DNA of 35,227 bases, taken from DASPPM01 sp052143835. GTDB taxonomy: Bacteria; Pseudomonadota; Alphaproteobacteria; JACZXZ01. This document shows positions 16,732 through 24,160 of the stretch, in pieces (positions within the stretch are counted from its first letter, which is position 1; the number at the start of each line of letters is the position of its first letter). The stretch is from NCBI GenBank assembly GCA_052143835.1, contig JBKQRV010000013.1:1-35227 (forward strand), given 5' to 3'. A program made the translations under genes and the position numbers. The notes under the pieces are model-generated. The model was not told where the DNA came from and did no database searches. It was given only the letters and a program-made list of their open reading frames with translations.

Positions 16732-17674
16732 CCTCCTCGACCTCGACGATGCCCGGCAGCGCCCTGATTGCCTGGCGGAGCTGGGGTGAGCAGCCGTAAC
16801 GGCCTTGCAGCGCGATCTCGATCTCACGACCCTCCGCCATGGCGACGAGCCAGATGCGCCCTTTGCCTTTGCTCTCGCGCGCGAGAAGGTGCCGGAGCGG
16901 GGTCAGAGGATCCGCGCCATTGACATAGATGCGCAATGAGGCCCCCACGTTCTGGGCCGCCTTCTCCAACGCCTCGATCGACTGGGCGGTAAAGCGCACC
17001 TGATCGCCATCGGCGCGTCCGTCGGCCGCGATGAGAAGCGGTGCGCCCTGGTCGATAAGCTCGCGCGCGGCCGAGAGGGTCTCGGCGAAGAGCGTCACCT
17101 CGAACACCCCGCTCGTGTCGGAAAGCTGCAAGAAGGCGAAGCGGTTGCCGCGCGCCGAGGTGCGCTCCTGCTTGCCGATCGGCGTGCCGGCAAGGCGGAC
17201 CCGGCTAAGCCGGCCTTCGGCCACACGCTGGAACGCTTCCGCCGCCCTGATCACGCCCAGCCGCTCGAGCGTCTTGCCGTAGGAATCCAGCGGATGGGCG
17301 GAGAGATAGAAGCCGACCGCCTCGAACTCGCGCTTGAGCCGCTCCATGGGCGGCCAGTCCGCTACGGCGGGCAGCACCAGCGGAGCTGCAGCCTGGCTGC
17401 CGCCCTCTGTTGCGAGGGCCGTGAAAAGCGAGGTCTGCTCGCTCGCGCGCTCCTCGGCCGCCCGGCTCGCGTGGCGCATGATCTGCTCGACCGCCTCGAA
17501 CACTTGGCGCCGGTTCGGGCACAGCCCGTCGAAGGCGCCGGCCGCGGCCAAGCTTTCCAGCTGCCGCTTGTTGAGGTTGCGCCCATCGAGGCGATCCGCG
17601 AAATCGGCGAGCGACTGGAAGCGCCCGTGGCTTCTACGCTCCTCGACAAGGCTCTTCATAGCGCCAGCCCCCAC
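16727..17674 (-). CDS. dnaE: DNA polymerase III alpha subunit, C-terminal part after an in-frame TGA
   Basis: 315 residues in the same frame as the 830-residue part upstream, separated only by TGA at 17714-17716 and 13 sense codons (GIAIRYALAALKG). It holds the tandem helix-hairpin-helix region (LNKRQLESLAAAGAFDG, 35-51), a beta-clamp-binding motif QTSLF (80-84), the OB-fold domain (about 165-255) and the tau-binding C-terminus. These are exactly the parts the upstream piece lacks. If translated alone, GTG at 17674 or ATG at 17659 could start it; the ATG has GGGGG about 8 nt before. The whole frame 16727-20206 would encode 1,159 positions, the normal DnaE length, so this is one gene with a single nonsense codon, a sequencing error, or a true split. 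Confidence 0.85.
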   Translation of the reverse strand: MGAGAMKSLVEERRSHGRFQSLADFADRLDGRNLNKRQLESLAAAGAFDGLCPNRRQVFEAVEQIMRHASRAAEERASEQTSLFTALATEGGSQAAAPLVLPAVADWPPMERLKREFEAVGFYLSAHPLDSYGKTLERLGVIRAAEAFQRVAEGRLSRVRLAGTPIGKQERTSARGNRFAFLQLSDTSGVFEVTLFAETLSAARELIDQGAPLLIAADGRADGDQVRFTAQSIEALEKAAQNVGASLRIYVNGADPLTPLRHLLARESKGKGRIWLVAMAEGREIEIALQGRYGCSPQLRQAIRALPGIVEVEEV

Positions 17675-17713
17675 ACCTTTGAGGGCGGCGAGCGCGTAGC
17701 GGATCGCGATACC

Positions 17714-20206
17714 TCATTCGCCCGTCTCGACCGTGAAGCCGACCTCGGAGCGGTTGATGTCCGGTGGCAGGAGCATAATGTTAATTCGTTGTAATTCCTG
17801 TCGAAAAACGTTAAGCTTGTCCGTGTTCCCCAAATCGTAGGCCATCGAGGCGGCGAAGAACTCAACGGGATAATTGGCCTTCAAGAAGGCGGTCTGGTAG
17901 GCAATCAGCGCGTAGGGTGCGGAGTGACACTTGTTGAATCCGTAGCCGGCGAATTTATTGACTTTGTCGAAGATGCCGGCGGCCTGGGCGGGGTCCACCC
18001 CGCGCACCACCGCCCCCTCGATGAAGCCCTTGCGCTGCGCCTCCATTTCCTCGCGGATTTTTTTGCCCATGGCACGACGGAGGAGATCGGCCCCCCCGAG
18101 CGTGTAGCCCGAGAGCTCCTGGGCGATTTGCATGACCTGCTCCTGGTAGACCATGATCCCGAAGGTTTCCTTGAGGATCGGCTCCAGCGAGGGATGCAGG
18201 TAATCGGCGGGCTCGATTCCATTCTTGACGTTGATGTATTTCGGGATGTCGTCCATCGGGCCGGGCCGATAGAGCGCCACGATGGCGATGATGTCCTCGA
18301 AGCGGTCCGGCTTGAGACGGCGCAGCACGTCGCGCATGCCCGAGCCTTCCAACTGGAACACTCCGGTCGTCTCGCCTCCAGTCAACATCTCATAGGTCAG
18401 TTTATCGTCTAGAGGGATTGCATTGATATCCAACAAAATATCTCGTTGACGCAACAATTCGGCGGCACGCGCGATCACGGTCAGAGTCTTGAGGCCGAGA
18501 AAGTCGAACTTCACCAGCCCGGCGGCCTCGACCCATTTCATATTGAATTGGGTCACGGGCATCTCGGAGCGCGGGTCGCGGTAGAGGGGGATGAGCTCGT
18601 CGAGCGGCCGGTCGCCGATCACCACGCCGGCCGCATGGGTCGAGGCGTGGCGATACAGCCCCTCGAGCTTGAGCGCTATGTCGATCAGACGGGCGACCGT
18701 CTCGTCCTCGGCACGCATGTGCTGGAGAAGGGGCTCGCCCTCGATCGCTTTCTGCAGGCTTACCGGATTGGCCGGATTGTTCGGGACCATCTTGCAGATG
18801 CGGTCGACCTGACCGTAGGGCATCTGGAGCACACGGCCCACGTCGCGCAGCACCGCCCGCGCCTGGAGCTTGCCGAAAGTGATGATCTGGGCGACCCGGT
18901 CGCGCCCGTAGCGCTCTTGAACGTAGTGAATGACCTCGTCGCGCCGCTCCTGGCAGAAATCGACGTCGAAGTCGGGCATCGAGACGCGTTCAGGATTGAG
19001 AAAGCGCTCAAAGAGCAGCCCCCAACGCAACGGATCCAAATCGGTAATGGTGAGCGACCAGGCGACCACGGAGCCCGCACCCGAGCCGCGCCCGGGCCCC
19101 ACGGGAATGCCTTGCGCCTTGGCCCATTTGATGAAATCCGAGACGATGAGGAAGAAGCCGGCAAAGCCCATCTGGCTGATCACGCCGAGCTCGTAGCGCA
19201 GGCGCTCGCGGTAGGGCCGGGCCGCAGCCTCCCGCTCCTCTCTGCTCATTCCCGGCTTGAGGACGTGCGCGGCCAGCCGCCCCTCGAGCCCCTCGCTCGC
19301 CTGGGCCTTGAGCTCCTCCTCCTCGGAAATTCCGCTTGGCGTCGGGAAGGGCGGCAGGATGGGCTTGCGCGGAGAAGGATAGAACGAGCAGCGCCGGGCG
19401 ATGGCGAGCGTGTTGTCGACGGCCTCCGGGATGTCGCGGAAGCACTCCCGCATCTCCGCCGCCGACTTGAAGCGATGCTCGGGGGTGAGCCGGCGCCGCT
19501 CCGGCTCCGAGATATAGGTGCCCTCGGCGATGCAGAGCAGCGCATCGTGCGCCTCGAACATGCCCTCGTCGGCGAAGAACGCCTCGTTGGTCGCGACAAG
19601 CGGCAGACCGTGACGATAGGCGAGATCGAGGAGCGGACCTTCGACCTGGTCCTCGATGGCCAAGCCATGGCGCTGCAGCTCGACGTAAAGCCGCCCGGCG
19701 AAGACGCGGGCGAGTTCGAGCAACAAGGCCTCTGCCGCCGGCAGTTGCCCCTCGGCAAGGAGCCGGCCAACCGGCCCCTTGACTCCGCCGGTGAGCGCCA
19801 AAAGGCCACCGTTGGCCCCGGCAATGTCCGCGAGAGCCAATTGCGGCGCCGCACCGCCGGAGCTGGCAAGGAAGGAGCGGCTCACGAGCTTGAGGAGCGA
19901 GCGGTAGCCGACCTCATCCTTGGCCAGGAGTACGAGTTGGTCGGGGCTGGCCGCCCCTACCCCCGCATGGACCTCGCGCTCCTCGCGGCGGAGTGCGATC
20001 TGGCAGCCGATGATGGGCTGGACCCCCGCCGCCTCGGCCGCTTGGGCGAACTCGAGGGCGCCGAAGAGGTTGCCGGTATCCGTAATCGCCACCGCGGGCA
20101 TGCCGTGGCGCTTGGCGAGCTCGACAAGCGCCTTGATCTTGATCGCCCCCTCGGAGAGCGAGTAGGCCGAATGGACCCGCAGATGAACGAAATCGGCGTG
20201 GGGCAT
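17714..20206 (-). CDS. dnaE: DNA polymerase III alpha subunit, N-terminal part ending at an in-frame TGA
   Basis: 830 residues of the replicative polymerase DnaE1. The PHP domain spans about 1-275 (FVHLRVHSAYS at the start), followed by palm, thumb and fingers. Catalytic aspartates are Asp414 and Asp416 (PDFDVDF) and Asp568 (LVKFDFLGLKT), a constant offset of 13 from E. coli 401, 403 and 555. GPGRGSGAGSV is intact. The frame stops at TGA (17714-17716) in the loop after PPDINRSEVGFTVETGE, before the helix-hairpin-helix, clamp-binding and OB domains, which continue in the same frame. All motifs in both halves are intact, with no other damage. Two AT-rich stretches with rare codons (18381-18460 and 17771-17820) stand out. 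ATG at 20206 has no strong ribosome site. Confidence 0.9.
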   Translation of the reverse strand: MPHADFVHLRVHSAYSLSEGAIKIKALVELAKRHGMPAVAITDTGNLFGALEFAQAAEAAGVQPIIGCQIALRREEREVHAGVGAASPDQLVLLAKDEVGYRSLLKLVSRSFLASSGGAAPQLALADIAGANGGLLALTGGVKGPVGRLLAEGQLPAAEALLLELARVFAGRLYVELQRHGLAIEDQVEGPLLDLAYRHGLPLVATNEAFFADEGMFEAHDALLCIAEGTYISEPERRRLTPEHRFKSAAEMRECFRDIPEAVDNTLAIARRCSFYPSPRKPILPPFPTPSGISEEEELKAQASEGLEGRLAAHVLKPGMSREEREAAARPYRERLRYELGVISQMGFAGFFLIVSDFIKWAKAQGIPVGPGRGSGAGSVVAWSLTITDLDPLRWGLLFERFLNPERVSMPDFDVDFCQERRDEVIHYVQERYGRDRVAQIITFGKLQARAVLRDVGRVLQMPYGQVDRICKMVPNNPANPVSLQKAIEGEPLLQHMRAEDETVARLIDIALKLEGLYRHASTHAAGVVIGDRPLDELIPLYRDPRSEMPVTQFNMKWVEAAGLVKFDFLGLKTLTVIARAAELLRQRDILLDINAIPLDDKLTYEMLTGGETTGVFQLEGSGMRDVLRRLKPDRFEDIIAIVALYRPGPMDDIPKYINVKNGIEPADYLHPSLEPILKETFGIMVYQEQVMQIAQELSGYTLGGADLLRRAMGKKIREEMEAQRKGFIEGAVVRGVDPAQAAGIFDKVNKFAGYGFNKCHSAPYALIAYQTAFLKANYPVEFFAASMAYDLGNTDKLNVFRQELQRINIMLLPPDINRSEVGFTVETGE

Positions 20207-20297
20207 AGCGCTTCAAGAGCGGCCGGACGAGCTCGAGACCGCTCCCTCGGAGGCGATCTCCCTGCAAAAAGGATAGCAGCATGTTGCGGTCCCGGGG

Positions 20298-20325
20298 AGA
20301 ATATTTATCCACATGTTGTTGGCAA
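20298..20325 (-). promoter_or_regulatory. Candidate dnaE promoter
   Basis: TTGCCA (20325-20320) and TATTCT (20303-20298) with a 16-bp spacer read towards dnaE, about 90 bp before its ATG. The region 20300-20330 is the only AT-rich part of the 148-bp lolD-dnaE gap. A DnaA box fills the spacer, and a TTGTTG-G-CAACAA dyad overlaps the -35 side. Confidence 0.38.
20305..20313 (+). promoter_or_regulatory. DnaA box, perfect TTATCCACA
   Basis: TTATCCACA is the exact high-affinity DnaA consensus. It lies in the spacer of the proposed dnaE promoter, so bound DnaA would compete with RNA polymerase or adjust dnaE transcription to initiation timing. One isolated box with no neighbours speaks against an origin of replication. 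A regulatory role is inferred. Confidence 0.5.
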
Positions 20326-20354
20326 CAAGTGGAACTCCCGCGCTTTGCCGCCGC

Positions 20355-21059
20355 TTAGGCTGGCACGACCCGGCCCGCGCTGAGCTCGAGCACGCGGTCC
20401 ATGCGCCGGGCCAACTCCTGGTTATGGGTGGCCACGAGGGCGGCGAGCCCGGTCTGCCGCACGATGGCGTGGAGCTGCGTGAACACGTTCTGCGCCGTGT
20501 CGCGGTCGAGGTTCCCGGTGGGCTCGTCCGCCAAGAGGACGCGCGGCGCGTTGGCGATGGCGCGCACGATGGCGACGCGCTGCTGCTCGCCGCCGGAAAG
20601 CCGGGCCGGCCGGTGGCTCTCCCGCTCCGCGAGCCCGACCATGGCGAGGAGCTGGCGCGCGCGCTCCCTTGCCACCTCGCGCGAGAGGCCGGCGATGAGC
20701 TGCGGCAGCATGACGTTCTCGAGGGCGGAGAATTCGGGCAAGAGATGATGGAATTGGTAGACGAAGCCCAGGTGAATGCGCCTGAGCCGCGTGCGCTCGT
20801 CGTCGCCGAGCGTGCCGCATGGGATGCCGTTGACGATGACCTCGCCGCCGTCGGGGCGTTCGAGCAAGCCCGCCACGTGCAGGAGCGTGGACTTGCCGGC
20901 GCCGGACGGTCCGACGAGGGCTACGATCTCGCCGGCCTCGACCGCAAGCGAGAGGCCGCGCAGCACCTCGAGCGCCTCGTCGCCCTGGCGGAAGGTGCGC
21001 ACGATGTCGCGCAACGCCAGTGCCGGTGCTGTCGCGGTGAGAGCGCTCGCCTCACTCAT
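20355..21059 (-). CDS. lolD: Lipoprotein-releasing ABC transporter ATP-binding protein LolD
   Basis: A 234-residue ABC ATPase of the LolCDE complex, which frees outer-membrane lipoproteins from the inner membrane and hands them to LolA. Walker A is GPSGAGKST, the signature LSGGEQQRVAIVRAI, Walker B VLLADEPTGNLD and the switch histidine ATHN. FVYQFHHLLPEFSALENVMLP is the typical Q-loop of the MacB/LolD subfamily. ATG at 21059 overlaps the lolC stop by 8 bp; the frame remains open for 20 more codons upstream inside lolC, but these lack homology. There is no clear terminator between it and dnaE. Confidence 0.95.
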   Translation of the reverse strand: MSEASALTATAPALALRDIVRTFRQGDEALEVLRGLSLAVEAGEIVALVGPSGAGKSTLLHVAGLLERPDGGEVIVNGIPCGTLGDDERTRLRRIHLGFVYQFHHLLPEFSALENVMLPQLIAGLSREVARERARQLLAMVGLAERESHRPARLSGGEQQRVAIVRAIANAPRVLLADEPTGNLDRDTAQNVFTQLHAIVRQTGLAALVATHNQELARRMDRVLELSAGRVVPA

Positions 21060-22296
21060 AACGCAGCGCCTCCACGGGATCGAGGCGGGCGGCGCGCCAC
21101 GCGGGATAGATGCTGGCAAGGAAGGAGAGACCGAGGCTCATGGCCACGACCATGACGACCTCCGCCGGGTCGACCACGGCGGGAAGCTGCGTCAAATAGA
21201 AGAACTCGGCCGGGAAGAGGTTCTGGCCGGTGGTGCGCTCAAGCCACTGGTGGATGGCCTCGATGTTGTCGCAGAAGAGCAAGGCGAGCACGAGGCCGGC
21301 CGCGGTACCGACGACGCCGATGCTCATGCCGCTCATGAAGAAGATACGCATGATCATGCCGCGCGTCGCCCCCATGGTGCGCAGGATCGCGATGCCGCGC
21401 GCCTTGTCGTTCACCAGCATGATCAGGCCGGAGATAATGTTGAAGGCGGCGACGACGATGATGAGCGTCACCACAACGGTGTAGAGATTGCGCTGCAGTG
21501 CCACGAAATTGAAGTAGCTGGCGTTCACCCGCTCCCACGGAATCGCGGACATGCCGGGACCCGCGGCATCCTGGACGGCCGGGACCATCGCCTGCGCCCG
21601 CTCCGGATCCTGGATGCGAACCTCGAGCTCGCTCACCGCGTTCGGCAGCCGGAAGTAGAGCTGCGCCGCCTCGAGTGGCATGTACATGTAGGCACTGTCA
21701 TATTCGTACATGCCGACGTTGAAGATGGCGACGACATGATAGGTCTTGATGCGCGGAATCGTGCCGAAGGCGGTCACGGCACCCTCGGGCGTGATCAGCG
21801 ACACTTGGCCGCCTAGGTTGACACTCAGACGATTGGCCAAGCGATAGCCGACCGCGACGCCGTCGTCGTTGAAGTCGTCGAGCGAGCCGGCGATGAGCTT
21901 GCCAGAGACGATGACGAGCTTCTTGAGGTCCTCCTGCTTGATGCCGTGCACAATCGCCCCCGTCGTGCTGTTGCGCGCCATCGCGATCGCCTGACCGTCG
22001 ACCTGGGGGATGGCGCTCACCACGCCGGGAATCTTGCGCACGGCCGCGGCGACGGCGTCGTAATGGACGAGTTTGCCGGTCGTATCCTCGACCGAGATGT
22101 GGCCGTTCAAGCCGAGAATGCGCTCGATGAGCTGCTGGCGGAAGCCGTTGAAGATCGCGAGCGTGATGATAAGCGCCATCACGCCAAGCAGGATGCCGAT
22201 GAGCGAGAACCAGGAGACGACGGAGATGAAGCCCTCTTGGCGCCGCGCGCGCAGGTAGCGCATCGCCACCATGCGCTCGAAGGGCGAGAAGATCAT
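21052..22296 (-). CDS. lolC: Lipoprotein-releasing ABC transporter permease (LolC/LolE family)
   Basis: About 414 residues with the MacB/FtsX-type layout: an N-terminal amphipathic lead FSPFERMVAMRYLRARR, a first membrane segment (about residues 27-50), a large periplasmic domain (about 50-260), and three C-terminal segments with IILRTMGA-type cytoplasmic coupling helix (GIAILRTMGATRGMIMRIF) and the final SIYPAWRAARLDPVEALRYE. Many alphaproteobacteria have a single LolC/E-like permease forming a homodimer; no second permease gene is next to it here. ATG at 22296 lies 10 bp after proS; a GTG/other start 10 codons earlier would overlap proS. The family is certain, the C-versus-E label is conventional. 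Confidence 0.93.
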   Translation of the reverse strand: MIFSPFERMVAMRYLRARRQEGFISVVSWFSLIGILLGVMALIITLAIFNGFRQQLIERILGLNGHISVEDTTGKLVHYDAVAAAVRKIPGVVSAIPQVDGQAIAMARNSTTGAIVHGIKQEDLKKLVIVSGKLIAGSLDDFNDDGVAVGYRLANRLSVNLGGQVSLITPEGAVTAFGTIPRIKTYHVVAIFNVGMYEYDSAYMYMPLEAAQLYFRLPNAVSELEVRIQDPERAQAMVPAVQDAAGPGMSAIPWERVNASYFNFVALQRNLYTVVVTLIIVVAAFNIISGLIMLVNDKARGIAILRTMGATRGMIMRIFFMSGMSIGVVGTAAGLVLALLFCDNIEAIHQWLERTTGQNLFPAEFFYLTQLPAVVDPAEVVMVVAMSLGLSFLASIYPAWRAARLDPVEALRYE

Positions 22297-22306
22297 ATCC
22301 CGGGAC

Positions 22307-23623
22307 CTAGCGAGCGAGACGCGCAAGCGCGCTCTCGAGGGAGAGCTCCTCGCGCTCCCCGCTCCTGCGCGCCTTAAGCTCGACGACCCCCGCCTTGAGC
22401 CCGCGCGGGCCGACGACGAGCTGCCAGGGCAGCCCGATCAGGTCCATCTCCGCGAATTTGGCCCCGGCACTCTCGTCGCGGTCGTCATAGAGCACCTCGA
22501 CCTGCGCCGCCGCGAGCTTGCCGTAGATGTCGTCGCAGGCGCTCACGCAAGCGCCGTCGCTCGCGCGCAGATTGACGAGCCCGAGCTTGAAGGGCGCCAC
22601 CGGCTCCGGCCAGATGATGCCATTCTCGTCGTGGCTCGCCTCGATGATGGCGCCGACAAGGCGGGAGACGCCGATGCCGTAGGAGCCCATGTGCGTGGCG
22701 TGCTGCTCCCCCTTCGCATCGGCGACGTAGGCCTTGAGCGGCGCCGAGTATTTCGTGCCGAAATAGAAGATATGGCCCACCTCGATGCCGCGCGCCTCGA
22801 CGCGCTTCTCGGGAGCGATCTTGGCAAAGGCCTTGGCGTCGTGCTTGTCGTCGGTCGCGGCATAAAGGCTGGTCCAGTAGCCGACCACGGGCTCGAGATC
22901 GGCCTCGTAGTCGACGTTGCTGCCGAGAACGTCGAACTCGACGAAGTCGCGGTGGCAATAGACCTTGCTCTCGCCGGTCTCCGCGAGAATGATGAACTCG
23001 TGGCTCATGTCGCCGCCGATGGGTCCGCTTTCGGCCGCCATCGGGATCGCCTTGAGCCCCATGCGCGCGAAGGTGCGTAGGTAGGCGACGAACATCTTGT
23101 TGTAAGCACGCTTGGCGCCGGCGAAGTCGAGGTCGAAGGAGTAGGCGTCCTTCATCAAGAACTCGCGCCCGCGCATGACGCCGAAGCGGGGCCGCACCTC
23201 GTCGCGAAACTTCCACTGGATGTGATAGAGCAGCTTCGGCAACTCGCGGTAGCTCTTGACCGAGGCGCGGAAGATCTCGGTGATCAGCTCCTCGTTGGTG
23301 GGGCCGTAGACCATCTCGCGCTCGTGCCGGTCGAGGATGCGCAACATCTCCTTGCCGTAGTCCTCGTAGCGCCCGGACTCCTTCCACAGGTCGGCCGCCT
23401 GGATGGTCGGCATCAGGAGCTCCTGGCAGCCTGCCCTGTCCTGCTCCTCGCGCACGATCTGCTCGATCTTCTTGAGCACGCGGAAGCCGAGCGGCAGCCA
23501 ACTATAGATACCGGCGCTCGCCTGTCGGATCATGCCGGCGCGCAACATGTAGCGGTGCGAGACGATCTGCGCCTCGGTCGGGTTCTCCTTGAGGGTCGGC
23601 ATGAAATAAGCGGAGAGTCGCAT
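22307..23623 (-). CDS. proS: Prolyl-tRNA synthetase, short form without editing domain
   Basis: A 438-residue class II synthetase that charges tRNA-Pro. Motif 1 lies around GIYSWLPLGFRVLKKIEQIV (residues 38-57), motif 2 is FRDEVRPRFGVMRGREFLMKDAYSF, and motif 3 is GSYGIGVSRLVGAII. The INS editing domain present in E. coli ProRS (about 180 residues between motifs 2 and 3) is missing, as is usual in alphaproteobacteria, where a separate YbaK/ProX-type deacylase clears misacylated tRNA. None is present in this window. The anticodon-binding domain fills the C-terminus. ATG at 23623 has GAGGG upstream. proS-lolC-lolD is a common alphaproteobacterial order. Confidence 0.96.
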   Translation of the reverse strand: MRLSAYFMPTLKENPTEAQIVSHRYMLRAGMIRQASAGIYSWLPLGFRVLKKIEQIVREEQDRAGCQELLMPTIQAADLWKESGRYEDYGKEMLRILDRHEREMVYGPTNEELITEIFRASVKSYRELPKLLYHIQWKFRDEVRPRFGVMRGREFLMKDAYSFDLDFAGAKRAYNKMFVAYLRTFARMGLKAIPMAAESGPIGGDMSHEFIILAETGESKVYCHRDFVEFDVLGSNVDYEADLEPVVGYWTSLYAATDDKHDAKAFAKIAPEKRVEARGIEVGHIFYFGTKYSAPLKAYVADAKGEQHATHMGSYGIGVSRLVGAIIEASHDENGIIWPEPVAPFKLGLVNLRASDGACVSACDDIYGKLAAAQVEVLYDDRDESAGAKFAEMDLIGLPWQLVVGPRGLKAGVVELKARRSGEREELSLESALARLAR

Positions 23624-23688
23624 CCTGCCCTCTTCTCGTGGCTACGCTCTGAAGGGCCCGGGCTCTCAGGCGCTCGACAGTGGGCCGG

Positions 23689-23718
23689 AATGTAGGCTAA
23701 GGGCGCGAGCGATAGCAA
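23689..23718 (-). promoter_or_regulatory. Candidate proS promoter
   Basis: TTGCTA (23718-23713) and TACATT (23694-23689), 18 bp apart, each match four of six consensus positions and read towards proS, 66 bp before its ATG. This would be the start of the proS-lolC-lolD transcript after the terminators of the long gap. Confidence 0.35.
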
Positions 23719-23856
23719 TGCCGCCGAGCGCAGCCAAGCCGGCGCAGCGACAGCGTGCGACACGCGTCCTTCCCCCGCTCGGCGCGATCGTCCGGGCGAT
23801 CATATTCGGCTGGGCAAGGCGGCCGGCATTTCTCGAGCCGTGGGACGGCCTGCCGC

Positions 23857-23891
23857 AAAAACGGCAAGTTGCTGCGATTATTGCCGTTTTT
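23857..23891. terminator. Bidirectional intrinsic terminator
   Basis: AAAAACGGCAA (23857-23867), a 13-nt loop and TTGCCGTTTTT (23881-23891) are perfect 11-bp inverted repeats. On either strand the TTGCCG half of the GC stem is followed by TTTTT, so it can end transcription from both sides. On the minus strand it would stop reading from the tag side before the proposed proS promoter. Confidence 0.65.
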
Positions 23892-24101
23892 CATTGCAAT
23901 CGCCACTCGCCTTGAGCATGATGCCAAGTGCCGCATGGAAGGCGCCCAGCGCCTTTTCCGGGCGGCCAAGAAGGGGCTCGTCTCGCGAGGACGGCCACAA
24001 GTGTATGGAGGAAAACTCGGCGTCGTACGAAAAAGGCAACTCATCCGCTCGTAGAAAAAAATACATCCGTAACGCCACAGAAAATTTCGGCGACGCGACA
24101 G
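23892..24101. other. Gene-free stretch between two terminators; candidate small RNA locus
   Basis: About 210 bp of the 537-bp gap between tag and proS. No protein of known family is seen. Its right half (24001-24100) is richer in A and T than the flanking genes. A 7-bp hairpin AAGGCGC-CCA-GCGCCTT lies at 23939-23955. It is bounded by the bidirectional terminator on the left and a plus-strand terminator on the right. No tRNA, tmRNA, 6S, SRP or RNase P signature was found. A plus-strand small RNA ending at 24134 is the simplest reading; no clear promoter was found. Confidence 0.35.
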
Positions 24102-24134
24102 GGCAAGGCTCCTCCGGAGCGCTTGCCTTTTTTT
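24102..24134 (+). terminator. Strong plus-strand intrinsic terminator without a known gene
   Basis: GGCAAGGCTCC, a 3-nt loop and GGAGCGCTTGCC form an 11-bp stem with a single bulged G, followed by seven T (24128-24134). On the minus strand no T-run follows, so it acts only on plus-strand transcripts. All neighbouring genes are on the minus strand, so it must end an unannotated plus-strand RNA. Confidence 0.7.
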
Positions 24135-24160
24135 CAACGCAACTCGGCGGCGGCTCTCAG

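Noticed and set aside
17674..17716. Frameshift in dnaE
   Set aside because: The distance between the TGA and the codons of the downstream piece is a multiple of three, and the family sequence continues directly after the TGA in the same frame.
17714..17716. Genome-wide reassignment of TGA to tryptophan
   Set aside because: Many genes in the window end at TGA at the expected length (dxr, cdsA, uppS, frr, pyrH, lolC, nuoJ), and tryptophan is encoded by TGG throughout.
20207..20354. Origin of replication at the dnaE DnaA box
   Set aside because: Only one box, no AT-rich unwinding region of useful length, and no origin-linked genes nearby.
22307..23623. Truncated proS, since about 180 residues shorter than in E. 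coli
   Set aside because: The missing part is exactly the editing insertion, which alphaproteobacterial enzymes normally lack; all catalytic motifs are present.
23878..24078. 66-codon minus-strand frame (GTG start) ending in the bidirectional terminator
   Set aside because: No ribosome site before the GTG or the following ATG, mixed codon use, no recognisable family. Its stop next to a terminator is suggestive but not enough.
23892..24101. tRNA, tmRNA, 6S, SRP or RNase P RNA
   Set aside because: No T-loop sequence, tag-peptide frame or conserved core motif of these RNAs was seen on either strand.
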